Positions 1 through 9,581 of a stretch of DNA of 64,000 nt are shown here, piece after piece (within the stretch, counting starts at the first letter, position 1; the number at the start of each line of letters is the position of its first letter). The position numbers and the translations under genes were made by a program. Below the pieces are notes generated by a model. That model did no database searches. It saw only the letters and a list, made by a program, of their open reading frames with translations, and was not told the origin of the DNA. Source of the stretch: Bradyrhizobium sp. OK095. Lineage in GTDB: Bacteria; Pseudomonadota; Alphaproteobacteria; Rhizobiales; Xanthobacteraceae. Where the stretch lies: positions 124,001-188,000 of the forward strand of contig NZ_FOBX01000014.1 in assembly GCF_900109945.1 (NCBI RefSeq), written 5' to 3'.

Positions 1-103
1 CGGTGACGCCGGCGCGTGTCGATCTCGCATCATCGACCGCAACCCTCGCACGCGCGCAAAAGCATCTCGGAGAGCTCGAACTCCTCACCAGGGATCGTCG
101 TCC

Positions 104-1489
104 ATGACCAAGCTCAGCGGAACCTCCGGGCAGCTCTTCTCCGGTCTCGCCGAGAGCCTCAACATGCGCGGGACGTCGCGATCGGCCAAGGGCGCCGCGA
201 CGAAGTCCCAGGCGGATTCGTCGTTCAACGATCTGCTCCACACCGTCTCGAACATGGCGAAGCGGGCGCTGAACGGTGAGGGCAGCGATACGAGCGTGAA
301 TGCCGGAACGCTGCGGACGCGCCTGGCGCATCCGGCCAACAAGGACAAGACGGACGAGACGGTGCAGGATAGCACCGATGCGACCGATGAGCCCAAATCG
401 GCCGACAAGTCCGACAAGGCCTCCGACAAATCGGCTGACGCGCCGTCGGACAAACACGCACCGATCGATCAGGTGATGAAGGCGGACGTCCAGAGCCGAT
501 CGAGCATTCCCGCGATTGTCGGGCAGGATCTGGCAGCGGTGTCGGCCATGAAGCCGCAAATTCAGCCGCAGGCCCAATCGGCGGCGGCCGACCGGAAGGA
601 CGCGTCCGCGCGCGACGAACGATCGTCCGCCACGAAGCGCGACGTTCAAAGCGTCGGCATGACGAAGGCCGCCACGGCCGATCCCGCACCAATCGCTGCC
701 GCTCCAGCCAATACGCGCGCGCAGGGCCCGGCGTCGCAAGTGGCGACATCGCCGCAGGCAATGCAAGGCGATGAAGCTGCGCCAAGAGCAATGCCCGCGT
801 CATCCGGTTTCGAGGCCGTTACGGCCAATGTCGAACGTGCGGTCAAGGCCTCGGCCCGGGATGCATTGCCCGAGACGACCAAGGTCACCGTGGTTCAGCA
901 GGAGACCCATCTGCCGCCGGCGCAATTCAACGCCCCGCAACAGGTCGCCAATGCGGTCGTCGCCGAGTTGAAGGAGACACCGGCGGCGTCTGCCGCCGCC
1001 GATCTCGCGACGTCGCAAGGCAACGCGCCGGATCAGCCGCTCAGGATCCTCACCATCAATCTCGAGCCGCCGACGCTCGGCAACGTCACCGTTCGCCTTC
1101 GTCTCGTCGGCACTGAGGTGTCGGTGCAGCTTGCCGCCGAACGCAGGGATACGAGCCAGATGCTGGACCAGCAACGCGACTCGATCCGCGACTTGATGCA
1201 GTCCGCGGGCTACGTCGCCGACGTCGCGCCGGTTCAGCACGGCTCGCTGGACGGATTCCAGAGCGGCTCCGGCCAGTCGCAGTCGCAGTCGCAAGCGCAA
1301 GCGCAGCTCGCGGGCCAGCAACAGCCATCGTCCCAGTCGCAGCAAGGCACGTTCGACGGCACCAGCAATTCGTCGGGGCAATCGGACGGCGGCGCGAAGC
1401 AGGCTCGCCAGGAGCGCCAGTCCAACCAGGAGACGCGTCATGACCAGGACGTGGGCCCGCAGACTCGTCGCGGCCCTGTTTATCTGTAA
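104..1489 (+). CDS. fliK: Flagellar hook-length control protein, FliK-like
   Basis: The C-terminal part (about residues 310-370) resembles the FliK C-terminal domain, with a beta-rich segment around LTINLEPPTLGNVTVRL that in the family contacts FlhB and switches export from hook to filament. The first 300 residues are low-complexity, rich in Ala, Ser, Lys and Asp, as expected for the molecular-ruler part of FliK. The tail after residue 380 is a Ser/Gln repeat, from a short tandem repeat in the DNA near 1267-1310. The start at the ATG follows a GGAGAG-like site. It heads the visible flagellar operon, and the next gene begins inside its last 50 bases. The N-terminus is not conserved enough to confirm. 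Confidence 0.82.
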   Translation: MTKLSGTSGQLFSGLAESLNMRGTSRSAKGAATKSQADSSFNDLLHTVSNMAKRALNGEGSDTSVNAGTLRTRLAHPANKDKTDETVQDSTDATDEPKSADKSDKASDKSADAPSDKHAPIDQVMKADVQSRSSIPAIVGQDLAAVSAMKPQIQPQAQSAAADRKDASARDERSSATKRDVQSVGMTKAATADPAPIAAAPANTRAQGPASQVATSPQAMQGDEAAPRAMPASSGFEAVTANVERAVKASARDALPETTKVTVVQQETHLPPAQFNAPQQVANAVVAELKETPAASAAADLATSQGNAPDQPLRILTINLEPPTLGNVTVRLRLVGTEVSVQLAAERRDTSQMLDQQRDSIRDLMQSAGYVADVAPVQHGSLDGFQSGSGQSQSQSQAQAQLAGQQQPSSQSQQGTFDGTSNSSGQSDGGAKQARQERQSNQETRHDQDVGPQTRRGPVYL

Positions 1490-2033
1490 TGCGGGCGCTG
1501 CGGCAGCGGCGACCGACAATTCGCGTCCCTGCGAGCGCGAGATGGCGCGTGCGTCCCAGCAGCACGGCATTCCGCTCGGCATTCTCTACGCCGTCGGGCT
1601 CACCGAGACAGGGCGGCGCGGCGCGCTCTATCCTTACGCGCTCGGTGCCGACGGCCAGACCGTGTTCGCCAAGGACATGAATGATGCGATCGCGAATTTC
1701 GAGGCGATGCGAGCCAAGGGCATCAAGCTGATCGATCTCGGCTGCATGCAGATCAACCATTACTATCACGGCGACAAGTTCACCTCGGTGCAGGCGATGT
1801 TCGACCCCGCGAAGAACGTCGAATATGCCGCGCGCTTCCTCAAGGAGTTGAAGCAGCGCGAGGGCAGCTGGACCATGGCGGTCGCCCGCTACAATGCCGG
1901 CCCCAACAACCAGCCGGCGCAAAAGCGCTACGTCTGCCACATCGTCGCTCATCTCGTCTCCAGCGGCTTCGGCGCGTGGACCGACAAGGCGCGCTCACTC
2001 TGTCAACCCAAGACGACTGAGAAGACGACATGA
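1440..2033 (+). CDS. Lytic transglycosylase, flagellum-associated
   Basis: A 197-residue SLT-fold protein that probably opens peptidoglycan for rod assembly in the periplasm. A signal peptide (about residues 1-23, ending AAAAA) precedes a soluble-lytic-transglycosylase domain with the candidate catalytic Glu in GLTETG and family motifs GCMQIN and AVARYNAGP. Overlapping the end of the fliK-like gene by 50 bases is unusually long and suggests tight co-expression. Flagellar FlgJ here lacks a muramidase domain, so this separate enzyme is a plausible substitute. That functional link is inferred from context. Confidence 0.85.
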   Translation: MTRTWARRLVAALFICNAGAAAAATDNSRPCEREMARASQQHGIPLGILYAVGLTETGRRGALYPYALGADGQTVFAKDMNDAIANFEAMRAKGIKLIDLGCMQINHYYHGDKFTSVQAMFDPAKNVEYAARFLKELKQREGSWTMAVARYNAGPNNQPAQKRYVCHIVAHLVSSGFGAWTDKARSLCQPKTTEKTT

Positions 2034-2130
2034 CCAGGACAACCCGAAAGTTGTGCATGGTTCCCTACCATCAGCCCCGCGCAAGCAAGAACCCGCATTG
2101 TAGCTACAACCTGCCAAAGGAGCCTAATTC

Positions 2131-3360
2131 ATGAGCCTGTATGGTGTTATGCGCACCGGCGTTTCCGGAATGAATGCGCAGTCGAACAAGCTGTCGACTG
2201 TTTCGGACAACATCGCGAACGTCAACACGACCGGCTACAAGCGGGCTTCGACGGAATTCTCGTCGCTGATCCTGAAGAGCGGCTCCGGCAATTACGACTC
2301 CGGCGCCGTCGAGACCACAGTGCGCTACGCCATTTCGGATGCCGGCAACTACCAGTTCACGACTTCGGCGACGGACCTCGCGGTCCAGGGCAACGGCTTC
2401 TTCGTCGTGCAGGATGCGAATGGCAACAATTTTCTGACGCGCGCCGGCGCGTTCGTGCCGGACAGCACGGGCAATCTCGTCAATACCTCCGGCTTCCAGT
2501 TGATGGGCTATAACATCGCGAACGGTGCCACGCCCACCGTCGCCGCCAACGGCTTCGGCGGCCTCCAGGTCATCAACGTCAACCAGCTGGCGCTGCAGGC
2601 TGCGCCTTCGACCAAGGCGACCGTGGCCGCCAATCTCGATCCGAGTGCGACCGCGATCGCCGGACCGGCCGGTCCGGGCAGCTACACGTCGAAGACGTCG
2701 ATGGTGACCTACGACAACATCGGCAATGCCGTGACGCTCGACGTCTACGCCTCGAAGACGGGCGCGAATACCTGGGATATCGAGGTTTACAACGGCGCAA
2801 CCGCGCTGACGACGAGCGGCCCCGCGACCACGTTCACCTTCGATGTGACCGCGGTGGGCAAGGGTGCGCTGGCCGCGACCAGCCCGACGTCGCTCTCGGT
2901 CGCGATCCCCGGCGGCTCTGGCGCCTTCAACATCGATATGTCGGCCATGACGCAGGTCGCCTCGGCCTTCGACTTCAAGGCGACGGTCGACGGCAACGCT
3001 CCGTCCGCCGTGGAGAAGGTGAACATCGACGACAAGGGCGTGGTTACCGCGGTCCTCAAGAACGGCACCGAGCTTCCGAGCTTCCAGATCGCGCTGGCCA
3101 ACGTGCCGAGCCCGGACCATCTGACGCCCGAAGTCGGCAACGTCTATTCACCGAACCTGGATTCCGGCAACGTGCAGGTCGGCCTCGCCGGCCAGGGCGG
3201 TCTCGGCACCATCAAGTCGGGTGCGCTGGAAGACTCGAACGTCGATCTCGCCGACGAGCTGACCTCGATGATCGAGGCGCAGCGCGGCTTCACCGCAAAC
3301 TCGAAATCGTTCCAGACCGGCGCCGACTTGCTGGACGTGGTCGTCAACCTGAAGCGCTGA
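2131..3360 (+). CDS. flgE: Flagellar hook protein FlgE
   Basis: Subunit of the hook, the universal joint outside the cell. The N-terminus has the rod/hook signature (YGVMRTGVSGMNAQSNKL, then DNIANVNTTGYK). The C-terminus has the matching helix ending in NSKSFQTGADLLDVVVNLKR. At 409 residues it is normal for an alphaproteobacterial hook protein. A good AGGAG site lies just before the ATG. It is separated from the transglycosylase by 97 bases, enough for its own promoter, although no clear promoter could be picked out. It is followed by flgK and flgL in the usual order. Confidence 0.95.
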   Translation: MSLYGVMRTGVSGMNAQSNKLSTVSDNIANVNTTGYKRASTEFSSLILKSGSGNYDSGAVETTVRYAISDAGNYQFTTSATDLAVQGNGFFVVQDANGNNFLTRAGAFVPDSTGNLVNTSGFQLMGYNIANGATPTVAANGFGGLQVINVNQLALQAAPSTKATVAANLDPSATAIAGPAGPGSYTSKTSMVTYDNIGNAVTLDVYASKTGANTWDIEVYNGATALTTSGPATTFTFDVTAVGKGALAATSPTSLSVAIPGGSGAFNIDMSAMTQVASAFDFKATVDGNAPSAVEKVNIDDKGVVTAVLKNGTELPSFQIALANVPSPDHLTPEVGNVYSPNLDSGNVQVGLAGQGGLGTIKSGALEDSNVDLADELTSMIEAQRGFTANSKSFQTGADLLDVVVNLKR

Positions 3361-3394
3361 TTCCAACAGCGCTCGTCGCCGGCAAGAGCAGATC

Positions 3395-4870
3395 ATGAAC
3401 CTAACCGCCGCTCTCGAATCCGCCCGCTCCTCACTCATGGCGTCGGGCATCCAGTCGTCGGTCATCTCGCGCAACATCGCCGGGGCCAGCGCCACCGGCT
3501 ATTCGCGCAAGATTGCCGTGCTGGACAACCTGCCCGGGACCGGCGTCTATGTGGCGGCGATCCAGCGCGCCGCCAGCTCCGGCCTCTACAACAACGTCCT
3601 GATCGCGACCTCGTCGTCGGCCCAGCAGAGCGCGATCTATGACGGCCTCCAGAAGATCGCAGCTGCCACGGTGGACGATCCGCAGCTCAACCAGTCGCCG
3701 ACGGCGCAGCTCAGTGCGCTGAAGCAGGCGCTGCAGCAATATGCCAACGCCCCGGACAACACGACGCTGGCGCAGGCGGCCGTCACGTCCGCCAAGGATA
3801 TGGCGACCGCGCTCAACCAGGCGACCCAGACCGTACAGTCGGTCCGTTCGGGCGCGGATGCCGACATGAAAACGTCGGTTCAGAACATCAACCGATTGCT
3901 CTCCCAGTTCCAGACCGTCAATACGGCGATCGTGAAAGGCACGATCTCCGGTGACGACATCACCGACTACCTCGACCAGCGCGACAGCATCGTCTCCCAG
4001 ATGTCGCAGGAACTCGGCGTTACGATGTCGATCCGCACCAACGGAGACGCGGCGCTCTACACCGACAGCGGCGCCGTCCTGTTCGACAAGACGGCCCGCG
4101 CGGTGAGTTTCACGCCCACCACCGCCTATACGGCCGGCACTACGGGCAATGCGGTCTATGTCGACGGCGTGCCGGTGACCGGCGCCAATTCGGTGATGCC
4201 GCTGAAGTCGGGCAAACTCGCGGGCCTCGCTCAGTTGCGCGACCAGAGCACCGTCACCTATCAGAGCCAGCTCGACGAAGTCGCGCGCGGTCTGATCAAT
4301 ACTTTCAGGGAAAGCGATCAATCGGGCGCGGCGCTTCCTGACGTTCCCGGTCTCTTCACCTATCCGGGCTCGCCGGCAATGCCCGCGAGCGCCACCGTCT
4401 CGGTGGGCCTCGCCGGCCTGATCAGTGTCGCGGCGTCGGTTGATCCGGCCCAGGGCGGCAACCCAAATCTGCTGCGCGACGGCGCGATCAGCGGCAGCGT
4501 CGCATATCAATACAACACCGCCGGCAACGGCGGCTACTCGGCCCGGCTGCAGCAGCTCATCGGCGGCATGGATGCGTCGCAGCCGTTCGATGCGACCACG
4601 CAAGGCAAGCCGAACGGCAGCCTGATCGACTTCGCGTCGTCCTCGACGAGCTGGATCGAAAACCAGCGCAAGACTGCGGACTCCAACGTCACCTACCAGA
4701 AAACGCTGCTCGATCGCAGCACGGCGGCGCTGTCCAACGTCAGCGGCGTCAACATGGACGACGAGATGTCGCTGATGCTCCAGGTCGAGCGCACCTATTC
4801 GGCATCGTCGAAGATCATCTCGACCGTCGACCAAATGCTGCAGAGCCTGCTGGCTGCCGTGGGGAATTAA
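3395..4870 (+). CDS. flgK: Flagellar hook-associated protein 1 (FlgK)
   Basis: Joins the hook to the filament. The N-terminal helix (residues 1-45) has the HAP1 signature with SRNIAGASATGYSRK. The C-terminus has SGVNMDDEMSLMLQVERTYS and a terminal amphipathic helix, as in FlgK. The 491 residues fit the family. It sits 34 bases after flgE and 3 bases before flgL, so it is part of the same operon. Confidence 0.93.
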   Translation: MNLTAALESARSSLMASGIQSSVISRNIAGASATGYSRKIAVLDNLPGTGVYVAAIQRAASSGLYNNVLIATSSSAQQSAIYDGLQKIAAATVDDPQLNQSPTAQLSALKQALQQYANAPDNTTLAQAAVTSAKDMATALNQATQTVQSVRSGADADMKTSVQNINRLLSQFQTVNTAIVKGTISGDDITDYLDQRDSIVSQMSQELGVTMSIRTNGDAALYTDSGAVLFDKTARAVSFTPTTAYTAGTTGNAVYVDGVPVTGANSVMPLKSGKLAGLAQLRDQSTVTYQSQLDEVARGLINTFRESDQSGAALPDVPGLFTYPGSPAMPASATVSVGLAGLISVAASVDPAQGGNPNLLRDGAISGSVAYQYNTAGNGGYSARLQQLIGGMDASQPFDATTQGKPNGSLIDFASSSTSWIENQRKTADSNVTYQKTLLDRSTAALSNVSGVNMDDEMSLMLQVERTYSASSKIISTVDQMLQSLLAAVGN

Positions 4871-4873
4871 GCC

Positions 4874-5920
4874 ATGATGAGCGCGAACTACATCTCGACC
4901 CTGATGCTGTCCTCGTCGTTGAGGTCCTCGATTACGAACAACCAGGCTCTGCTGAGCAAGGCGTCGACGGAGGCGACCACCGGCCGTTTCGCCGATGTCG
5001 GCCTCGAACTCGGTGCCACGACGGGAAGCGACGTCACCTTGCGAGCGGACTGGAGCTTCGCCGATCAGCTCGTCGACACCAACGGGCTCGTCTCGGGACG
5101 CCTTGATATAACGCAGAGCCGGATCACCCAGCTCGGCACGACCGCAACGGACTTCCTCAAGGATTTGATCGCGGCCCGCAGTACCGACGGCGGTGGGCGG
5201 ATCATCCTGCCGCCTGCGTCCTCCAACCTCCAGGACCTGATCGGCGCGCTGAACGTCTCCTATAACGGCTCATACCTCTTCTCGGGCATCAACACGCAGA
5301 ATACGCCGATCACGGCTTATACCGCGGGCTCGGCCAGCAAGAACCAGGTCGACGCCGATTTCCTTGCGACCTTCGGCTTCTCGCAATCATCGCCCAGCGT
5401 GAGCAGCATTACCCCGACCCAAATGCAGAGCTTCCTCAACACCAGCTTCGATGCCGAGTTCGCGAGCCCGGCCTGGAACACCAATTGGTCGACGGCCACC
5501 GACGCGGTCATGCAAAGCCGTATCTCCACGACCGAGATCGCCGATACGTCCGTCAGCGCCAACCAGACCGGCTTCCGCAAGCTCGCCGAGGCCTACACCA
5601 TGATGGCCGATCTCGGGAATACGAACCTGGACCAGGCGACGTTCCAGGTCGTCGTGGACAAGGCCATCGGCCTCGTCGGGAACGCCATCACAGACCTTGC
5701 TACGCTCGGCGGCAACGTCGGCACGGTCCAGCAGCGGCTCACCTCCTCGACCGACAAGCTGAAGGCGCAGCAGGACATTCTGAACAATCAGATCGTCGGT
5801 ATCGAGAAGGTCGATCCGGCGGAAGCGTCGGTGCGCGTCAATGTGCTGCAAACCCAGATCCAGACGGCGCTCGCGCTGACGTCGCAGCTCCAGAAGATCA
5901 GCCTGATCAACTATCTCTGA
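4874..5920 (+). CDS. flgL: Flagellar hook-associated protein 3 (FlgL)
   Basis: Second hook-filament junction protein. The flagellin-like N-terminal helix (MSANYISTLMLSSSLRSSI) and C-terminal helix (QTQIQTALALTSQLQKISLINYL region) match FlgL. A central variable region of about 200 residues lies between them. Two adjacent ATG codons (4874 and 4877) are possible starts. Placement directly after flgK supports the call. Confidence 0.92.
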   Translation: MMSANYISTLMLSSSLRSSITNNQALLSKASTEATTGRFADVGLELGATTGSDVTLRADWSFADQLVDTNGLVSGRLDITQSRITQLGTTATDFLKDLIAARSTDGGGRIILPPASSNLQDLIGALNVSYNGSYLFSGINTQNTPITAYTAGSASKNQVDADFLATFGFSQSSPSVSSITPTQMQSFLNTSFDAEFASPAWNTNWSTATDAVMQSRISTTEIADTSVSANQTGFRKLAEAYTMMADLGNTNLDQATFQVVVDKAIGLVGNAITDLATLGGNVGTVQQRLTSSTDKLKAQQDILNNQIVGIEKVDPAEASVRVNVLQTQIQTALALTSQLQKISLINYL

Positions 5921-5971
5921 GCCCGGTCGCTCGTCGCTTTTTCATTGAAACTTCTGCGCAGAGTTGTCTGG

Positions 5972-6316
5972 ATGACTTTTGAAGCCTACGAAACGTTCGT
6001 TGAAGACAGCGGCTCCGAGGCGCGGGGGCGCGAGCGCCAGGCGCTCAGCCTCGGCATCGACCGGCTGGAGCGGCTCCAGAACGGACGCTTCAGCGTGGAG
6101 GATCAGGTCCAGAGCCTGCTCTACGTCCGGCGGCTGTGGACCATCTTCATCGAGGATCTCGTGCATCCGGATAACGGGCTTCCCGAGAAGCTGCGGGCCG
6201 ACATCATCTCGATCGGCCTGTGGGTGGTCAAGGAAGCCGATCGCCTTCGCGAAGAACGGTCGAGCGACGTGGTGCAGCTGATCGAAATCAACCGCATGAT
6301 CCGAGATGCTCTCTGA
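5972..6316 (+). CDS. flaF: Flagellar biosynthesis regulator FlaF
   Basis: A 114-residue helical protein of the FlaF family, which in Caulobacter and Brucella supports flagellin synthesis or secretion and opposes FlbT. The ATG at 5972 (MTFEAYETF) is preferred to an upstream in-frame TTG because FlaF proteins begin near this point. Its stop shares one base with the flbT start, so the pair is translationally coupled. The flaF-flbT pair is characteristic of alphaproteobacterial flagella. Confidence 0.9.
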   Translation: MTFEAYETFVEDSGSEARGRERQALSLGIDRLERLQNGRFSVEDQVQSLLYVRRLWTIFIEDLVHPDNGLPEKLRADIISIGLWVVKEADRLREERSSDVVQLIEINRMIRDAL

Positions 6317-6720
6317 TGAAGATCTCCTTGCGCGCGGGCGAACGGGTCTACATCAACGGCGCGGTGCTGCGCGTGGACCGCAAGGTCTCGCTCGAGCTCG
6401 TCAACGACGTGATGTTCCTGCTCGAAGGGCAGGTCATGCAGGCGTCCGAGGCCACCACGGCGCTGCGGCAGCTCTATTTCATCGTCCAGCTCATGCTGAT
6501 GAACCCGACCGACATCCGGGATGCTTCGGCGCTCTACGCCCAGCACCACTCGGCCCTGGTCGCGGTGTGCGAAAGCCGCGAGATGCTGGCGGGGCTTGCC
6601 GCGGTCGACGAGTTGGTCGAGACGACCCGTTATTTCGAGGCGCTCAAGCGTATCCGGGCGCTGTTCCCGGTGGAGCAGGCCATCCTGGCCGGCGCCGCCG
6701 CCCCATTCGAGGCTGCCTGA
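6316..6720 (+). CDS. flbT: Flagellin mRNA repressor FlbT
   Basis: A 134-residue FlbT-family protein. In Caulobacter FlbT binds the flagellin mRNA leader and lowers its stability, and in Brucella it acts positively, so the direction here cannot be told. The N-terminus MKISLRAGERVYINGAV is typical of the family. The start overlaps the flaF stop by one base. It is followed 16 bases later by flgD. Confidence 0.92.
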   Translation: MKISLRAGERVYINGAVLRVDRKVSLELVNDVMFLLEGQVMQASEATTALRQLYFIVQLMLMNPTDIRDASALYAQHHSALVAVCESREMLAGLAAVDELVETTRYFEALKRIRALFPVEQAILAGAAAPFEAA

Positions 6721-6736
6721 CAGCGGAGAGGTAAAA

Positions 6737-7159
6737 ATGAACGTCACCAGCGCGACCGATAGCACCAGCCAGTCGTCCAGTTCGACAAGCTCCACCACGG
6801 CCCCGTTGAGCACGGGCGTCGACTACAACACGTTTCTTAAGCTTCTCATCGCCGAGATGAAGAACCAGGACCCGACCAATCCGATGGATACCTCGCAATA
6901 CATGAGCCAGTTTGCGCAGATGTCGTCGGTCGAGCAGGCGATGCAGACCAATACCAAGCTGGATTCGCTGCTCTCCTCCCAGTCGCTGTCGCAGGCTGAC
7001 GGACTGATCGGGAAAACCGTCAGCTTCACCGACTCGACCGGAGCGACCTTCAGCGGCAAGGTCACGTCGATCTCCATCAACAGCGACGGCTCCGTCGCGA
7101 CCCTCGAGGACGGTACGAAAGTCGCCGTCGGACCCGGCATCACGATCAGCCAGTCATGA
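6737..7159 (+). CDS. flgD: Flagellar hook cap protein FlgD
   Basis: Scaffold that caps the growing hook. The FlgD core motif is clear (TFLKLLIAEMKNQDPTNPMD, then QFAQMSSVEQ, residues about 33-70). The protein is short, 140 residues against about 220 or more in enteric bacteria, and keeps only a small beta-rich C-terminal part, as in other rhizobial FlgD proteins. GGAGAGG precedes the ATG. The stop overlaps the fliQ start (ATGA). Confidence 0.92.
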   Translation: MNVTSATDSTSQSSSSTSSTTAPLSTGVDYNTFLKLLIAEMKNQDPTNPMDTSQYMSQFAQMSSVEQAMQTNTKLDSLLSSQSLSQADGLIGKTVSFTDSTGATFSGKVTSISINSDGSVATLEDGTKVAVGPGITISQS

Positions 7160-7422
7160 ACGAGCGGGACGCCCTCGACATCGTCCAGGCGGCGATCTGG
7201 ACCATCATCATTGCCTGCGGACCAGCCGTCGGTGCGGCAATGCTGGTCGGCACGCTCATCGCGTTGATGCAGGCGCTGACCCAGATCCAGGAAATGACGT
7301 TGACCTTCGTTCCGAAGATCATCGTCATTCTCGTGGTCGTGGCCGTCTCCGGCTCCTTCATGGGTGCCCATCTCTCCACCTTCACCGAGATGGTCTATTC
7401 GCATATCGAGCGCGGCTTCTGA
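7156..7422 (+). CDS. fliQ: Flagellar export protein FliQ
   Basis: An 88-residue inner-membrane component of the flagellar type III export gate. Two membrane segments (about residues 14-38 and 52-75) and the segment GTLIALMQALTQIQEMTLTFVPK are typical. The start overlaps the flgD stop by 4 bases. FliP and FlhB, its usual partners, are not in the window. Confidence 0.94.
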   Translation: MNERDALDIVQAAIWTIIIACGPAVGAAMLVGTLIALMQALTQIQEMTLTFVPKIIVILVVVAVSGSFMGAHLSTFTEMVYSHIERGF

Positions 7423-7499
7423 GCCGCTGCTCTGTCGGCCACCACCCTCGCGTAAGCTTTACACGGCAGATTGCGGGGCGGACCCTCTGCCGGTGACCC

Positions 7500-9581
7500 A
7501 TGGCCGATACGTTAACTGCTAGCCTACCCACCCCCCGCCGTTTAGGGGCGGATGCCTTCTTCGCAGGCGGTATCGTGGCAATGCTCACGATCCTGTTCCT
7601 GCCGATCCCGCCGATCCTGATCGATCTCGGCCTGGCCTTCTCGATCGCGCTGTCGGCGCTGATCCTGATGGTCTCGCTGTGGATCCAGCGGCCGCTCGAC
7701 TTCTCCGCTTTCCCGACCGTGCTGCTCATCGCCACGATCCTGCGGCTTGCGCTGAACGTCGCGACGACACGCCTGATCCTTTCGCGCGGCGGGGAGGGGG
7801 AAGACGCCGCGGGCCATGTCGTTGCCGGCTTCTCGAAATTCGTCATGGGCGGCGACTTCGTCATCGGCCTGATCATCTTCGCCATCCTGGTCACGGTGAA
7901 TTTCGTCGTGATCACCAAAGGTGCAACGCGTATCGCCGAAGTCGGCGCCCGCTTCACTCTGGACGCCATCCCCGGCAAGCAGATGGCGATCGACGCCGAT
8001 CTGTCGGCGGGCCTGATCGACGACAAGGAAGCCCAGCGCCGGCGCCGCGAGCTCGAGGAAGAGAGTGCGTTCTTCGGTGCGATGGACGGTGCCTCGAAAT
8101 TCGTCCGCGGCGATGCCGTCGCCGGCCTGATCATCACCGCGATCAACATCTTCGGCGGCATCGTCATCGGCGTCACCCATCACGGTCTGACGCTGTCGCG
8201 CGCCGCCGACGTCTACACAAAGCTCTCCGTCGGCGATGGTCTGGTCACGCAGATGCCGGCACTGATCGTGTCGCTGTCGGCGGGCCTCCTGGTCTCCAAG
8301 GGCGGCACCAGAGGCTCGGCAGAGCAGGCCGTGCTGCGGCAGCTCGGCGGCTATCCGCGCGCCGTGTCGGCCGCCGCGCTGATGATGTTCGTGCTCGCCC
8401 TGATGCCGGGACTGCCGATGCCGCCGTTCCTGCTGCTGGGCGGCGTCATGGCCTTCGTCGGCTACTCGCTGCCGAGGCGGCAGGCGGCCCTGAAACAGAA
8501 GGAAGACGCCAGCAAGGCCGAGGCGCGCGCGCAGGTCGAGGCCAAGGACTCCGTCAAGGAATCGCTCAGGACCGCGGAGATCGAGCTGTCGCTCGGCGGC
8601 CACCTGTCGGTGCATATGCTGGGCTCGCGCACCGAGCTTGGCCACCGCGTGGCCAAGATCCGCAAGAAGTTCGCCAAGCAGTACGGCTTCGTCGTTCCCG
8701 AGATCAAGCTCACCGACAATCTGTCGATCGATCCGAAGGGATACCAGATCCGGATTCACGACACGCGTGTCGCCAATGGCGAGTTACGGCTCGGCGAGGT
8801 GCTGGTGCTGGTCGATAAGGACGGCAAGCCCGATGTGCCCGGCGAAGAGGTGATCGAGCCCGCCTTCGGCATGAAGGCGCTGTGGGTGACGGAAGCCTTC
8901 ACCGACGAGGTCAAGCGTCAGGGCTGCAAGCCGGTCGACAATTTGTCGGTGCTGCTCACGCATTTGAGCGAAGTGATCCGGGCCAATCTCGCCCAGCTCC
9001 TGTCCTACAAGGACATGCGCGGACTGCTCGATCGGCTCGATCCCGAATACAAGCGCCTGGTCGAGGATCTCTGCCCGTCGCAGATTTCCTACTCCGGCCT
9101 GCTGGCGATCCTGAAGATCCTGCTGGCCGAGCGCGTGTCGATCCGCAACCTCCATCTGATTCTGGAGGCGATCGCCGAGATCGCGCCTCATGTGCGGCGC
9201 TCCGAGCAGGTTGCAGAGCATGTGCGCACGCGTCTTGCCCAGCAGATATGCGGCGATCTCTCCGACAACGGCGTGCTCAACGTGATCCGCCTCGGCAATC
9301 GCTGGGACCTCGCGTTCCACCAGAGTCTGAAGCGCGACGCCAAGGGCGACGTCGTCGAGTTCGACGCCGATCCGCGCCTGATCGAGCAGTTTGCGACGGA
9401 GGCCAGTGCGGCGATCCGCAAGTTCACCGAGAACGGCACCAGTGTGGTGCTGGCGGTGACCCCGGAATCCCGTCCCTATGTCCGGATGATCCTGGAGCGG
9501 GTGTTCCCGACATTGCCGATCCTGTCGCATGTCGAGGTCGCGCGCAGTACCGAGATCAGGGCGCTCGGAGCCATCTCGTGA
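7500..9581 (+). CDS. flhA: Flagellar export gate protein FlhA
   Basis: A 693-residue export-gate protein. The N-terminal half has about eight membrane segments with the FHIPEP-family signature around RLALNVATTRLILSRG (residues about 80-95). The cytoplasmic C-terminal half, from about residue 360, binds export chaperones in the family. Full length is intact. A 77-base gap before it could hold a promoter. The stop overlaps the fliR start (GTGA). Confidence 0.96.
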   Translation: MADTLTASLPTPRRLGADAFFAGGIVAMLTILFLPIPPILIDLGLAFSIALSALILMVSLWIQRPLDFSAFPTVLLIATILRLALNVATTRLILSRGGEGEDAAGHVVAGFSKFVMGGDFVIGLIIFAILVTVNFVVITKGATRIAEVGARFTLDAIPGKQMAIDADLSAGLIDDKEAQRRRRELEEESAFFGAMDGASKFVRGDAVAGLIITAINIFGGIVIGVTHHGLTLSRAADVYTKLSVGDGLVTQMPALIVSLSAGLLVSKGGTRGSAEQAVLRQLGGYPRAVSAAALMMFVLALMPGLPMPPFLLLGGVMAFVGYSLPRRQAALKQKEDASKAEARAQVEAKDSVKESLRTAEIELSLGGHLSVHMLGSRTELGHRVAKIRKKFAKQYGFVVPEIKLTDNLSIDPKGYQIRIHDTRVANGELRLGEVLVLVDKDGKPDVPGEEVIEPAFGMKALWVTEAFTDEVKRQGCKPVDNLSVLLTHLSEVIRANLAQLLSYKDMRGLLDRLDPEYKRLVEDLCPSQISYSGLLAILKILLAERVSIRNLHLILEAIAEIAPHVRRSEQVAEHVRTRLAQQICGDLSDNGVLNVIRLGNRWDLAFHQSLKRDAKGDVVEFDADPRLIEQFATEASAAIRKFTENGTSVVLAVTPESRPYVRMILERVFPTLPILSHVEVARSTEIRALGAIS

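Noticed and set aside
1267..1310. Short tandem repeat coding Ser/Gln in the fliK-like gene
   Set aside because: It lies within the coding frame and matches the low-complexity tails common in FliK proteins, so it is not listed as a separate repeat element.
3431..4834. 467-codon minus-strand open frame
   Set aside because: Antisense shadow of flgK, rich in Arg and Asp, with no start signal or motif.
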